Notes: generated by a model not told the origin, from the sequence alone. A stretch of DNA of 64,000 nt from JAZKHT01 sp040385245 (GCA_040385245.1 JAZKHT010000001.1:558001-622000); one strand, 5' to 3'. Numbered from the stretch's first letter, positions 31,507 to 41,107 are shown. Numbers and translations are program-made.

Positions 31507-33942
31507 TCAATTTGCGGGCAGGGCTTCCAGAACTTGGCGCGCTTGCGCGAATTGGGGCAGGGGGCTGTCCGCGGCCAGATCCAGCGCGCGGGTCAGGGTG
31601 GCGCGGGCGTCGGCTGTACGATTCAGGGCGGCGTAGGTCAGGCCGAGATGCAGTTGCACCAAGGCATCATCCGGCAGACCCGCAGCCGCCGGTTCAAGGG
31701 CCGCCACCGCATCGCTGTAATTGCCACGCAGATATTCGATCCAGCCATAGGTGTCCTGAAACGCAGGCTCTTGCGTGCCGCGCAGACGGCGGGCGATGGC
31801 AAAGGCGCGCTCGACCGAGGCGGAGTCGCTGCGATGCGTGGTCAACAGGCTGGCAAGGTTGTTGGCCAGAACGATGTTGTCGGTATTCTCGGCATAGAGC
31901 GTTTCAAGCAGGGCAATGGCGCCGTCGAAATCGCCGCGCCCTTCAAGCACGGTTGCCTTGGTGACGCGCAGCGCGACCGACGTCGGGTTCGCGGCGATAC
32001 CGGCATCCAGAACCGCCTCGGCCCCGGTGGCATCGTCTGTGCGCAGCAGCGCGAACAGCGCGCGCACTGCCCTGACATCCTGCAGGTTTGCCGAAATCAG
32101 GCTGCGGTAGAGTGTCTCGGCCTGGTCCGTTTCGCCCATGGTCAGGCGCAGACTGGCATCAAGGTGCATCAGATCGGGACTATCGGGTTGCAGCGCCAGA
32201 CGGTCATCCAGATAGGCACGGGCGGCGTCCATCCGCCCTTCGCGCACCTGCAATTGCATCACGGCAGCGATGGCGGCAACGTCGGTGTCGCCGCCGTCGA
32301 TCATGCCCTGCAAGAAGGTGATGGTGTCATCAACCTGACCCTGCGCCAGCAGGATTTTGCCTTCCAGACGGTCGGCCGCGGTGCTGGCCTCGTCCGTGTT
32401 CAGGGCGCGCAGACGGGCGATGGTTTCCCGGGCACGGTCCCACGAATCCTGCACAATCAGAACATCTGACAGGGCGATCAGCAGTTGGGCATTCTGCGGG
32501 GACGTGGCCAGCGCGTCGGTCAGCACAGATTCGGCCGCCTCATGACGGTCGTCTTCCATCAGGAACGCGGCATAGCGCAGCGATTCGGGTGCGGCCCGTC
32601 CCGACACTTCGACAGCCAGACCATAGCGTTCGCCCGCTAGGTCGCGCGCGCCGTCACGCTCATGCGCCTGTCCCATCAGCGTCAGGATATCGACATCGCG
32701 CGGTGCCTGATCAAAAGCGGTACGCAAATCAATGATGGCATCGCCCGGCTTGTCTTCGTCGATCAGCCAGACCGCACGCATCTTCAACGCGTCGACGTTG
32801 GTCGGGTCGGCGGTGATCACCTTTTCAATTTCGGACCGCGCGCCGACCGGGTTTCCCGTATCGACCAGCATCTTTGCCAAGCCGACGCGGATATCGCGCA
32901 CCGCGGGGGAATCGGGGGCCTCCTTGACCAAGGCCGTCATCGCGGCAATCGCTTCGTCCTTGCGGCCTGCCTGAAAGTCCATCGTTGCGCGTGTCGCTAC
33001 GTAGGCAGGCGCTCCGGGGTTTTCGGCAATCAGGCGGTCCACTTCGGCCAGAGCCGCCTCTGGCCCCTTGGTCTGGCGCAGGAATTCCACGATGGCGAGC
33101 TGCGGCCCAAGCTTTTCTTCCGACTGGGTGACCAGATCGCGCATCACCGCCTCGGCCCCGTCCAGATCGCCCTGATCGACATACCAGCCGATCAGCAGGC
33201 TGCGGACCTGATCGTTCGCGGGGAACAGCTTTGCCATTTCCTGCAAATGCACCCCGGCGGTGGCGATGTCTCCCGCCTCGAACACCAGCCGCAGGCGCAT
33301 CATCTGCCAATCGAACCGGTCGGGCCGCAGGGCAAGAGCCGCGTCAAGCTGGGGCAGGGCATCCGCCGGGTTCGGCCCGCGCATCTGCGCATCGATCAGC
33401 ACTTGATGTGCCAGAACGGCGACGCCCGGGCTGTCGCTGTGTGCGGCCAGCAAGGCGGCGGCGGCATCAACCGAGGCTTTGGTCGCGGCAGTCTCTTTGG
33501 CTTCGATCGCGGCGCGGTAATCCAGCGTCATGCCAATGGCCTGCGCCAGGGGGGCATCCGGGCTTAGCTTCACCGCCTCGCGGCCATGGCGCTCGGCCTC
33601 GGCCCAGTCCAGACGCGAGATGGCCATTTCGGCCAGTGCCAGCCGGGATTCCGCGACCTCGGGGTATTGTTCGGCGGACAAAAGGTACTGGCTGTACGCC
33701 TCGGCCTCGTCGCCCCGTTCCCGCTGGATGCGGGCATAGGTCAGGCGCGCCTCCTGGTGCATGCCGTTCAGCTGAAAGACGTTGCGCAGTTCGACCAGCG
33801 CGCGGTCGGCGTCGCCTTCGTCCAGCAATTGCATGGCGGACAGAAAATGTTGTTGCGCCCGCTCTTCCGCGCTGTCGCAGGCGGACAACGCAAGGGCGGA
33901 CGCAAGCAGAACGGCAATCAGGCGCAGACGGTACTGATGCAT
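31507..33942 (-). CDS. TPR-repeat lipoprotein, PrsT-like (exosortase/PEP-CTERM EPS system)
   Basis: An 811-residue lipoprotein: signal with lipobox LALSAC (Cys22), then TPR-type helical hairpins filling almost the whole protein, e.g. AMQLLDEGDADRALVELRNV and ALAEMAISRLDWAEAERHGR. This matches the PrsT family of PEP-CTERM-linked TPR proteins in length and layout. It follows the priming sugar transferase by 17 bases on the same strand. It probably scaffolds the polysaccharide secretion machinery at a membrane. It is about 570 bases upstream of the Wza-like start because of a 187-base gap that may hold a second promoter. Confidence 0.87.
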   Translation of the reverse strand: MHQYRLRLIAVLLASALALSACDSAEERAQQHFLSAMQLLDEGDADRALVELRNVFQLNGMHQEARLTYARIQRERGDEAEAYSQYLLSAEQYPEVAESRLALAEMAISRLDWAEAERHGREAVKLSPDAPLAQAIGMTLDYRAAIEAKETAATKASVDAAAALLAAHSDSPGVAVLAHQVLIDAQMRGPNPADALPQLDAALALRPDRFDWQMMRLRLVFEAGDIATAGVHLQEMAKLFPANDQVRSLLIGWYVDQGDLDGAEAVMRDLVTQSEEKLGPQLAIVEFLRQTKGPEAALAEVDRLIAENPGAPAYVATRATMDFQAGRKDEAIAAMTALVKEAPDSPAVRDIRVGLAKMLVDTGNPVGARSEIEKVITADPTNVDALKMRAVWLIDEDKPGDAIIDLRTAFDQAPRDVDILTLMGQAHERDGARDLAGERYGLAVEVSGRAAPESLRYAAFLMEDDRHEAAESVLTDALATSPQNAQLLIALSDVLIVQDSWDRARETIARLRALNTDEASTAADRLEGKILLAQGQVDDTITFLQGMIDGGDTDVAAIAAVMQLQVREGRMDAARAYLDDRLALQPDSPDLMHLDASLRLTMGETDQAETLYRSLISANLQDVRAVRALFALLRTDDATGAEAVLDAGIAANPTSVALRVTKATVLEGRGDFDGAIALLETLYAENTDNIVLANNLASLLTTHRSDSASVERAFAIARRLRGTQEPAFQDTYGWIEYLRGNYSDAVAALEPAAAGLPDDALVQLHLGLTYAALNRTADARATLTRALDLAADSPLPQFAQARQVLEALPAN

Positions 33943-33959
33943 GGATTTTCCCGGCAGCT

Positions 33960-34640
33960 TCAGCAGCCAGTCGCACGGAAAACGACCCGAACTGTGGCAG
34001 CGATGATCCGAATGTCGCCAAAAAACGAGGCCGACCGGAAATAATCGTCGTCAAACTGCGCGCGGGCAGCGAAGGAACAGTTGTTGCGATCCGACACCTG
34101 CCACGTGCCGGTGATGCCTGGCCGCATTCGGTAATAGGCATTGCCCGGATACAGGTTGCGCTGCTGCGGCATCATCGGACGTGGGCCGACAATGCTCATG
34201 TCGCCGCGCAAAACGTTCCAGAGTTGTGGCAATTCATCCAGCGATGTCTTGCGCAGAAACGCACCGATCCGCGTCACACGCGGGTCGCAGCGCAGTTTCT
34301 GGTTTTCCGTCCACTCGGCCAGACCCAGCGAATCCGTCGCCAGAAAGTTGGCCAGCCGCGCGTCGGCGTCATGCACCATCGTGCGCAGTTTCCAGAATTT
34401 GAAGGTGCGCCCGTTCCGGCCGATCCTGTCCTGAACATAAAACGGCTTGTGACCATCCAACGAGACGAGGAAGGCCATAAAAAGGATCAGCGGCAACACG
34501 ACGGGCAGGGACAGCAGCACAAGGGTGATGTCCACAACCCGCTTTAGCCGGGCGGTGTAGATGACGTTTCCAAATGCGGGGCGGGCGACTTCTCGCTCGA
34601 CGACGGGTTTGTGGCGCAGGTCGGGGTAATGAGCTGTCAT
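33960..34640 (-). CDS. Undecaprenyl-phosphate sugar phosphotransferase (priming sugar transferase)
   Basis: A 226-residue membrane enzyme with one helix (about 35-57) and the full bacterial sugar transferase domain: ARLKRVVDITLVLLSLPVVL, FKFWKLRTMV, IGAFLRKTSLDELPQLWNVL and MSIVGPRPM. It transfers sugar-1-phosphate to undecaprenyl phosphate, the first step of exopolysaccharide repeat-unit synthesis. It has the short WbaP/ExoY-like form lacking the extra N-terminal helices of WcaJ. It is the first gene of the minus transcription unit and faces a 558-base intergenic region. Confidence 0.93.
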   Translation of the reverse strand: MTAHYPDLRHKPVVEREVARPAFGNVIYTARLKRVVDITLVLLSLPVVLPLILFMAFLVSLDGHKPFYVQDRIGRNGRTFKFWKLRTMVHDADARLANFLATDSLGLAEWTENQKLRCDPRVTRIGAFLRKTSLDELPQLWNVLRGDMSIVGPRPMMPQQRNLYPGNAYYRMRPGITGTWQVSDRNNCSFAARAQFDDDYFRSASFFGDIRIIAATVRVVFRATGC

Positions 34641-35198
34641 GTTTCAGTCTCTTTCACTTGCTTAACGGTGGCGCACTCGTGAAGCTGGACCGCGTCCCCA
34701 CGCCTTGGTCCCTACTGGCAAAACAGACCCCCCAGTCCGCCTTGCCCCGTGTTCCCCTGTGAGCAGGGGGTAAATTTCGTGTGGTCAAAATGTGGCACAT
34801 CGCCATGTTTCCGCCATATTCATTAACATTGACGAATGCGGATCCGCAACCGACTTTTGCGTGTAAGTCTTTGAATCGAAACGGACGGATCAACCAAGGG
34901 TTGTGCATTGTTGACGGGTAGTGAACAAAGACAAATATGGCAGTATTTTGGCGTGTTTTTGGGGCATCGCCATGATTTGGCCGCGAATGTGGGGGCGGTG
35001 GTCTGATGCGAAAACTGGGCGGCGCACCGGTGCCTCGAATCGCCAAACGCCAATGTTGGGTTGCGCGAAAGACTGCCAAGGACGTCAGGCCCGCCGCAGC
35101 CCCGCCCCATATCGGCCATGACACTGCCGTTTCGTTAAATTCATATTGGTGAACAATCGGCCCGAAATCGTGGGCATAGTCATATTGAGGAGAGACAA
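34641..35198. other. Long divergent regulatory region of the EPS locus
   Basis: A 558-base gap between the priming transferase (minus) and the beta-helix protein (plus), with lower G+C than the flanking genes. It holds a hairpin CCCCTG/CAGGGG with a TGAG loop (34754-34769), a perfect 12-bp palindrome TGCGGATCCGCA (34837-34848), and an inverted TTGTT-N11-AACAA (34908-34928). Open frames here are short, lack ribosome-binding sites and look non-coding. Promoters for both directions must lie here. No convincing sigma54 -24/-12 element was found, although related exosortase loci often use one. Confidence 0.55.
34837..34848. promoter_or_regulatory. 12-bp palindrome in EPS divergent promoter region
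   Basis: TGCGGATCCGCA is perfectly self-complementary and sits about 200 bases before the priming transferase start and 350 before the beta-helix gene. It is a candidate binding site for a regulator of EPS genes, but no regulator gene is adjacent and its significance is uncertain. Confidence 0.3.
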
Positions 35199-36755
35199 AT
35201 GCGAATCAACGCCCTGTCTGCCACGCTTGGCATCACCCTGTTCTCCGCATTTCCGGTCTGCGCCGCCACCTATTACGTGGCCCCCATCGGCGCGACCCAG
35301 ACCTGCCCGCCTGCTGGAACGGAAGAATGTCCATGGGACTCGGTCGGGTCCGCCCTGTCCAGCGGCAAAATCGCATCCGGCGACATCTTGAAGTTAAAGG
35401 ACGGAAAGCACGGCCGCGTTCAGGTGTCGGGTTATAAGTTCACGACGCCGGTCGTCATCGAAGCGGTCACGCCCCAAGCCGCGCAGGTTGACCAGATAAA
35501 TGTTGCCAACGGTGCGTCAGGCCTGACGTTTCGCAACCTTACTGTCTATGGACAAGATAGCGACCCCTCCACTCTGGTGACGTCAGATGCAACGTCGTCC
35601 AACGTCGTCTTTGATGGGCTGGACATTCGAAGCCGCGAGCACATCGAAGATCGGTTGTCGTGGACCGCATCGCAATGGGTGCAGCGATCACGCGATGGGA
35701 TCCTACTTTTCAGTTCCAACAGCAAGGTGGTGAACTGTACTCTTACTGCTGTGAAGTTTGGGATTTCTTCGAACGGACCAAATTCGGAAGTTGTCGGAAA
35801 CAGAGTTGTCGATTTTTCCGCCGACGCTTTGCGGGCAATGGACTTCAACACGATACGCGGGAACTTTGTAGCGAACTCCTTTCGTGTAGATGGAAACCAC
35901 GACGATGGTTTCCAATCCTGGGCCGGGGCGACAGGTAAAGTTGACAGCCTTACCCTGGACGGAAACACGATCCTTGAATGGACGCATGATCCGTCCCACC
36001 CTCTCAAAAGCTCGTTGGAGGGCATCGGGCTGTTTGACGGCTTCTACGATAACCTCGTCATCCGCAACAACGTGATCGCCGTAACTGCCCATCATGGCAT
36101 CGCAGTCTATGGCGCGCGCAACGCGCAAATTGTGAATAACACCGTCGTGCAAAGCGGCGCCGTGATCGTGGACTACCCCTGGATTGCTGTGTTTGCCCAC
36201 AAGAATGGGACACCATCTAGCAATGTGATGGTCGCCAACAACGTGGCCATGAGGTTTTCGGACTCAAGCGCAAAGGACAACGTTGTCTTCACGGACAATT
36301 CGGTCGTCTTCCACCCGTCTGCAGTTTTCGAGAGTCCGACGGCATTTGATTTTCGTCCCAAGATTGACAGTGGATTCATCGACACTGCAAACGCGCTACA
36401 CGCACCTTCACTTGATATTGTCGGAGGCGTCCGACCCTTTGGGGCCGGTCCGGACCGAGGTGCCTATGAAATCGGAAGCTCGTCTTCCGGTGGTGCTATC
36501 GACGGCGCGGCGCCAGCTCCGACCACGACGGTTCCGTCGACGGGAACCGATACCACTGAAAACGGCACTTCTCCGACGAATACAACGCCCACCGAAACGA
36601 CGACTGATCCAGTCACGACGCCGATCTCACCCGGGCCAAAATTTGTGAAGGCACGTCCAACCAAGAAAGAAAAAGCGCGCCTGAGAGTCGAACGCAGGGC
36701 AGCGAAACGCCTGCTTCGCATGCAGTTGCAGCAGCAATCAATTTCCGGATCTTAG
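35199..36755 (+). CDS. Exported right-handed beta-helix repeat protein with Thr-rich linker and basic tail
   Basis: A 518-residue secreted protein. The signal peptide is MRINALSATLGITLFSAFPVCA. Residues about 24-425 form a parallel beta-helix rich in repeats such as GLTFRNLTVYG, NLVIRNNVIAVTAHHGIAVYG and NAQIVNNTVVQSG, a fold shared with polysaccharide lyases and epimerases. A Thr/Pro-rich linker (about 428-485) leads to a Lys/Arg-rich helix (KKEKARLRVERRAAKRLLRM). GAGGAGA six bases upstream supports the start. Codon use is visibly less G+C-rich than neighbours. It may modify or bind the exopolysaccharide; no catalytic residues could be assigned. Confidence 0.8.
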   Translation: MRINALSATLGITLFSAFPVCAATYYVAPIGATQTCPPAGTEECPWDSVGSALSSGKIASGDILKLKDGKHGRVQVSGYKFTTPVVIEAVTPQAAQVDQINVANGASGLTFRNLTVYGQDSDPSTLVTSDATSSNVVFDGLDIRSREHIEDRLSWTASQWVQRSRDGILLFSSNSKVVNCTLTAVKFGISSNGPNSEVVGNRVVDFSADALRAMDFNTIRGNFVANSFRVDGNHDDGFQSWAGATGKVDSLTLDGNTILEWTHDPSHPLKSSLEGIGLFDGFYDNLVIRNNVIAVTAHHGIAVYGARNAQIVNNTVVQSGAVIVDYPWIAVFAHKNGTPSSNVMVANNVAMRFSDSSAKDNVVFTDNSVVFHPSAVFESPTAFDFRPKIDSGFIDTANALHAPSLDIVGGVRPFGAGPDRGAYEIGSSSSGGAIDGAAPAPTTTVPSTGTDTTENGTSPTNTTPTETTTDPVTTPISPGPKFVKARPTKKEKARLRVERRAAKRLLRMQLQQQSISGS

Positions 36756-36951
36756 TCTTGAGAGTCGCAGCGCGAACGCAACTGTCGTCGATTTGCAGTG
36801 TTGATCTGCAAGAACGCTGTGTCATAAGCGCAAGAATAATTAACGCGACTAGGTTGCAGGCTATTGCTTGCCTGCTTTAGGTCGGAACGTGTTGGCCAGT
36901 GCCACTGCTCCGTAAATATGTCGGGTGCGGTACAACAGACAAGTAGGACGG

Positions 36952-37812
36952 ATGCGTACTTCCCTCGACATCTACACAGAGCATTTTGGACTGACGGAGC
37001 GGCCGTTTTCGTTGCTGCCCGACCCTTCGTTCCTCTATTGGTCCGAGGCGCACCGGCGTGCCTACACGATGCTGGAATACGGGCTTTTGACCCGTGCGCC
37101 GATCACGCTGATCACGGGCGAGGTGGGCACGGGCAAGACCACCTTGCTGCACCACCTACTGAAAAGTGTGGGCGAAGACGTCAAGATCGGCTTGGTGTCG
37201 AACGCGCATGGCGACCGGGGCGAATTGTTGCGCTGGGTGTTGATGTCCTTGTCGCAGCCCGCCCCGCCGCAGGAATCCTACGTGGATCTGTTCGCCCGCT
37301 TTCAGACCTGCCTGATCGAGGAATACGCCAAGGGCAACCGCGTGATCCTGATCTTCGACGAGGCCCAGAACCTGAGCCGCGAATCGCTTGAAGAATTGCG
37401 GATGTTCACCAACATCAATGCCAACAAGGACGAGCTGTTGCAGCTTGTGCTGGTGGGCCAGCCCGAATTGCGCGACATCGTGCGCCGCCCCGACATGACG
37501 CAGTTCGCGCAGCGCATTTCGTCGAACTATCACCTGTCCCCCATGGATAATGCGACCGCGCGTGCCTACATCGGGCACAGGCTAAAGCTGGCAGGGGCCA
37601 AGCGGCATCTGTTCAGCAAAAGTGCAACGGACCTGATTCATGAAGTGACCCATGGCGTGCCCCGGCTGGTGAACCAGCTGTGCGATCTGGCGTTGGTCTA
37701 TGCCTTCAACGCCAACCGCAGGCGCGTCATGCGCGTTATTGTCGAACAGGTTTTGGAGGATGGCGTCTTCTTTGCTGGCGGCAGCACCTATCAAAAGGTC
37801 ACCACCGAATGA
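36952..37812 (+). CDS. ExeA-like AAA ATPase of exosortase/EPS system
   Basis: A 286-residue AAA ATPase starting HFGLTERPFSLLPDPSFLYWSEAH, the hallmark of the ExeA/XrtA-associated ATPase family. Walker A is GEVGTGKTT (56-64), Walker B is ILIFDEAQNL, and sensor-type segments LVLVGQPELRD and FAQRISSNYHLSPM follow. It lacks the C-terminal peptidoglycan-binding domain of ExeA. The ATG at 36952 is favoured by a nearby AGGA and by family start position. It overlaps the Wzz-like gene by ATGA. The role in polysaccharide secretion is unproven in the family; the context strongly ties it to EPS export. Confidence 0.9.
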   Translation: MRTSLDIYTEHFGLTERPFSLLPDPSFLYWSEAHRRAYTMLEYGLLTRAPITLITGEVGTGKTTLLHHLLKSVGEDVKIGLVSNAHGDRGELLRWVLMSLSQPAPPQESYVDLFARFQTCLIEEYAKGNRVILIFDEAQNLSRESLEELRMFTNINANKDELLQLVLVGQPELRDIVRRPDMTQFAQRISSNYHLSPMDNATARAYIGHRLKLAGAKRHLFSKSATDLIHEVTHGVPRLVNQLCDLALVYAFNANRRRVMRVIVEQVLEDGVFFAGGSTYQKVTTE

Positions 37813-39329
37813 ATTTCGACCTCAAATTCTATATCTCGCGGTTCATGCGGCGGCTGCACTACTTTCTTCTGGTTGCGGTGGCGCTGACCGGCGTGTCGGT
37901 AACCTTGGCTGCGGTTCTGCCCCCCGTTTTCAAGGCGCAGGCGCGGCTTTTGGTCGAATCGCCGCAAATCCCCGGCGAGATGGCGGCATCGACCGTCCAG
38001 ACCCGCGCGCCCGAGGCGTTGCAGATCATCCAGCAACGTCTTCTGACCCGCGCCAACCTGCTGGATATGGCGCAGCGATTGCGCATTTACGAAGGCCGTC
38101 CCGCGCTGAACCCCGATGACATCGTCGAGGATATGCGTCGGCGGACCGAAATCACCCTGCCCGATGCGGCGTCCGACGCGGCGTTCGTGTCGGTGTCCTT
38201 TGCCGCGCAGACCGGCGAATTGTCGGCGCAGGTTACGAATGACTTTGTCACCCTGATCCTGCAGGAAAACGTGGCCCTGCGCACCGCCACCTCTAGCCAG
38301 ACGCTGGCGTTCTTTCAGCAAGAGGTGGACCGGCTTGGCAAGGATCTGGCCTATCAGGGCGGGCGCATCCTTGAATTCAAGCTGAACAACAAAGAGGCGC
38401 TGCCAGACAGTCTGGAATACCGCCGCACCCGGCAGGCCTCGCAACAGGAACGCCTGCTGCAGATCGACCGCGAGATGGCCAGCCTGAACGACCGCCGCAC
38501 CCGTCTTGTGGCCCTGTACGAACGCACGGGCCAGATCGACGGAACGGGTTTGCCCCGCACCCCCGAAGAAGAACAGCTGCGCCGCCTGCGCGAAGAGCTG
38601 TCCAGTGCGCTCATCATCTATTCGCCGCAAAACCCGCAAGTGAAGGTGCTGCAAGGCAAGGTCGCCGCGATGGAAGAGGCGGTAAATCAGGCCGCCCGCA
38701 ACGCGACGCCGGGGTCAGACGGCATGACGGCCTACGAATTGCAGCTTGCCGACATCGATGGCCAGATCGCCTTTGCCGCCGAACAGAAACAACTGATCGA
38801 GGCGGAACTAGTGACGTTGCAGGAAACCATCGACCAGACGCCCAGCAACGCTATTGCGCTGGATTCGCTGCAGCGCGACTATGACAACGTGCAGCTTCAA
38901 TATAACGAAGCCGTCACCCGCCTTGCACAGGCCGCGACCGGTGACCGGATCGAGGCGCTGGCCAAAGGGCAGCGGATCACCGTGATCGAACAAGCGGTGG
39001 TGCCGCGTGATCCCGACAGCCCGAACCGCCCGTTGATCGCGGCGGGGGGCACCTTCGCGGGGTTGGCGCTGGGTCTGGGCCTTGTGCTGTTGATCGAGAT
39101 GACGAACCGCACCATTCACCGGCCAGTTGATCTGACCACCGGTCTGGGGATCGCGCCCTTTGCCACAGTGCCCTTCATCCGCACGCGGGCCGAGATTTTT
39201 CGGCGCCGCGCCTTGGTCACGTTTGCGTTTTTGGGCGTGGCCATCGGCATTCCGGGTGTGCTTCTGATGCTTCACCTTTATTATCTTCCGCTAGATTTGC
39301 TGATCGGACGCTTCTTGCCGTCGATCTGA
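37809..39329 (+). CDS. Polysaccharide chain-length determinant (Wzz/GumC-type, PCP)
   Basis: A 506-residue inner-membrane protein: N-terminal cytoplasmic stretch, helix about 18-40, a large periplasmic coiled-coil region (e.g. QEVDRLGKDLAYQGGRILEFKL), a second helix about 410-430, and a C-terminal stretch with a further hydrophobic pair near 470-492. The Wzz domain pattern VFKAQARLLVESPQIPGE and the late VVPRDPDSPNRPLIAAGG segment (with the PxxP-type turn before the helix) are typical. It has no kinase domain; the separate kinase-like gene follows. The start overlaps the ATPase stop by ATGA. It sets polymer length and bridges to the Wza-like pore. Confidence 0.9.
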   Translation: MNFDLKFYISRFMRRLHYFLLVAVALTGVSVTLAAVLPPVFKAQARLLVESPQIPGEMAASTVQTRAPEALQIIQQRLLTRANLLDMAQRLRIYEGRPALNPDDIVEDMRRRTEITLPDAASDAAFVSVSFAAQTGELSAQVTNDFVTLILQENVALRTATSSQTLAFFQQEVDRLGKDLAYQGGRILEFKLNNKEALPDSLEYRRTRQASQQERLLQIDREMASLNDRRTRLVALYERTGQIDGTGLPRTPEEEQLRRLREELSSALIIYSPQNPQVKVLQGKVAAMEEAVNQAARNATPGSDGMTAYELQLADIDGQIAFAAEQKQLIEAELVTLQETIDQTPSNAIALDSLQRDYDNVQLQYNEAVTRLAQAATGDRIEALAKGQRITVIEQAVVPRDPDSPNRPLIAAGGTFAGLALGLGLVLLIEMTNRTIHRPVDLTTGLGIAPFATVPFIRTRAEIFRRRALVTFAFLGVAIGIPGVLLMLHLYYLPLDLLIGRFLPSI

Positions 39330-39377
39330 CGCGTTTGCAGGGCAAGCCGAACGGATTACAGGGACCGACATACCGAC

Positions 39378-40217
39378 ATGGAACGTATTCAGGCTGCCAT
39401 CAGCAAAGCCCGCACCTCGCGGCAGGATCAGCATCAAGGAGCGGTCATCGCGCATGCCCGACAGGTCGAGGCTTTGGCCGCAGCGCCCGATCTGTCACAC
39501 GCCGCCGCATGGGAGGCGCTGCCCGCCTTTACGCCTGACGCCAAACATCTGGAGCGCAACCGCATCGTGTCTTACCCCGGTGGGGCAGCGGCTGGCCCGT
39601 TCGATCTGATGCGGACAAAGGTGTTGCAGGCGGTCAAGGAAAATGGCTGGCGCAGGATTGCCATCACCTCGCCGGGGGCGGCCTGCGGCAAGACGATGAC
39701 GACGCTGAACCTTGCGTTCAGTCTGGCCCGTCTGCGCGACGTGCGGACGGTGGTGATCGAAGCGGACCTGCGCCGCCCGTCGATGGCGCGGGTGCTGGGC
39801 GACACCTCGGGTCATCTGTTCGCCGACGTTCTGGCGGGCCGCGCGCCTGCGTCCGAACACATGATGCGCTTTGGCGCGAACCTGGCATTCGGCACCAACC
39901 GGGGTGCGACGGCAAATGCCGCCGAACTGCTGCACGGCCCCGAATTTTCCGATGCGTTGGACCGGATCGAGGCGCTGTATCAGCCGACGGTGATGCTGTT
40001 CGACATGGCACCAATGCTGGTGACGGACGACACCATCGCATCGATCGGGTCAATGGATGCGGTCTTGTTGGTCGCCGCTGCGGAACATTCCACGGTGCCC
40101 GAGGTGGACCGCTGCGAACAGGATCTTGCCGCGCGCAGCAATGTGATGGGCGTGGTGTTGAACAAGTGCCGCTATCTGGACAAAAGCGAAGGCTACGGCG
40201 GCAAATACGGCTATTAA
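39378..40217 (+). CDS. CpsD/CapB-like tyrosine-protein kinase (BY-kinase)
   Basis: A 279-residue cytoplasmic ATPase. The deviant Walker A is SPGAACGKTMTTLNLA (98-113), Walker A' is VVIEADLRRP (125-134) and Walker B VMLFDMAPM (205-213). The tail YLDKSEGYGGKYGY has four tyrosines suited to autophosphorylation. Walker A has AACGKT where most family members have GEGKT. It is separate from its Wzz-type activator encoded just upstream, as in Gram-positive systems and PEP-CTERM EPS clusters. It probably regulates polymerisation and export. Its TAA shares the four bases TTAA with the stop of the convergent glycosyltransferase. Confidence 0.9.
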   Translation: MERIQAAISKARTSRQDQHQGAVIAHARQVEALAAAPDLSHAAAWEALPAFTPDAKHLERNRIVSYPGGAAAGPFDLMRTKVLQAVKENGWRRIAITSPGAACGKTMTTLNLAFSLARLRDVRTVVIEADLRRPSMARVLGDTSGHLFADVLAGRAPASEHMMRFGANLAFGTNRGATANAAELLHGPEFSDALDRIEALYQPTVMLFDMAPMLVTDDTIASIGSMDAVLLVAAAEHSTVPEVDRCEQDLAARSNVMGVVLNKCRYLDKSEGYGGKYGY

Positions 40218-41107
40218 CGCCGCCAGTCGATGCGGTCGGCGTGGGCGGTGCGGTTCGCCATGAACCGGATCATCGCCGCCCCGCGATAGGCGCGGATGCG
40301 GATCAGGCAGGCCAAGGCCAGAGCGCGTTCGCGCGCACCTGTCACCCGGTTGGATCGCAGGATCGTCGGAACCTCGAACAGCGGCGATCCGGCGACGGCC
40401 ACGGCCCGCGCCACCCAGCGCAGCCAACCCAGCGGTTTCTTCTGAAACAGCGCAAAATCATGGGCGATGTGGCGATCCCACTTCTGCGTCAGCTCGGACA
40501 TTGATTTGCGCGCCGGGTGATAGACGATCATCCCCGGAACATAGCGGATGCCATACCCCAGTGCCCCCGCCCGCAGGCCCCAGTCGCGGTCTTCCGCCAC
40601 GCCGATCCCGGCAAAGGGGCCGACATGCGCCAGAACGGTGGGCCGTGTGGCCAGATTGCCGGTGCCTGAAAACCCGTCGCGAATGTGTTCCTCGTTCCGG
40701 TAGGAATAGATCGCCTCGTAGGGTTCCAGAAACGTGGGTCGGCCCGGGTCTGCATAGCCCACCCGCACATCGCCGCCGATGATCTGGGTGGCGGGGTCGT
40801 GAAACGCGCTCTGGATCGTGGCCAGCCAATCGGGGTGGGCGTGGCAATCGGCGTCGATGAAAGCCAGCACATCCCCCCGCGCCGATGCCGCCCCCGTGTT
40901 GCGCGCTGGCCCCGGCCCTTGGGACGCTTCGGTCAGCAGGGTCGCACCAAAGGCGGCGCATATCTCGGTTGGCAGCGCACGAGAGCCGTTGTCGACCACG
41001 ATCACCTCAACCTCTGCCGTGCAGCCCTTTTGATCGCGCAACCGTTCCAGCCCAGTGCGCAGGTGGTCGGGCTGGTTGAAATGCGGGATGATGACGGAAA
41101 TCAGCAC
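40214..41107 (-). CDS. Glycosyltransferase family 2
   Basis: A 297-residue GT-A enzyme: ISVIIPHFNQPDHLRTGLERL at the N-terminus, VIVVDNGSR, GPARNTGAASARGDVLAFIDADCH with the DxD metal site, and GVAEDRDWGLRAGALGY with the catalytic-base ED pair. No strong membrane anchor is seen. The GTG at 41107 has GAAAGG seven bases upstream and fits the 11-base gap after the amidotransferase; no in-frame ATG exists closer. It is the third gene of a minus EPS operon starting at 43975. Donor and acceptor are unknown. Confidence 0.87.
   Translation of the reverse strand: MLISVIIPHFNQPDHLRTGLERLRDQKGCTAEVEVIVVDNGSRALPTEICAAFGATLLTEASQGPGPARNTGAASARGDVLAFIDADCHAHPDWLATIQSAFHDPATQIIGGDVRVGYADPGRPTFLEPYEAIYSYRNEEHIRDGFSGTGNLATRPTVLAHVGPFAGIGVAEDRDWGLRAGALGYGIRYVPGMIVYHPARKSMSELTQKWDRHIAHDFALFQKKPLGWLRWVARAVAVAGSPLFEVPTILRSNRVTGARERALALACLIRIRAYRGAAMIRFMANRTAHADRIDWRR

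Noticed and set aside
34654..35124. Minus-strand ORF in the EPS intergenic region
   Set aside because: No ribosome-binding site, no domain, atypical composition; it contains the regulatory dyads and is better read as non-coding.
30711..35198. Sigma54 (-24/-12) promoter expected for exosortase-type EPS genes
   Set aside because: No TGGC-N7-TTGC-like element with correct spacing was found in the gaps at 31320-31506 or 34641-35198.
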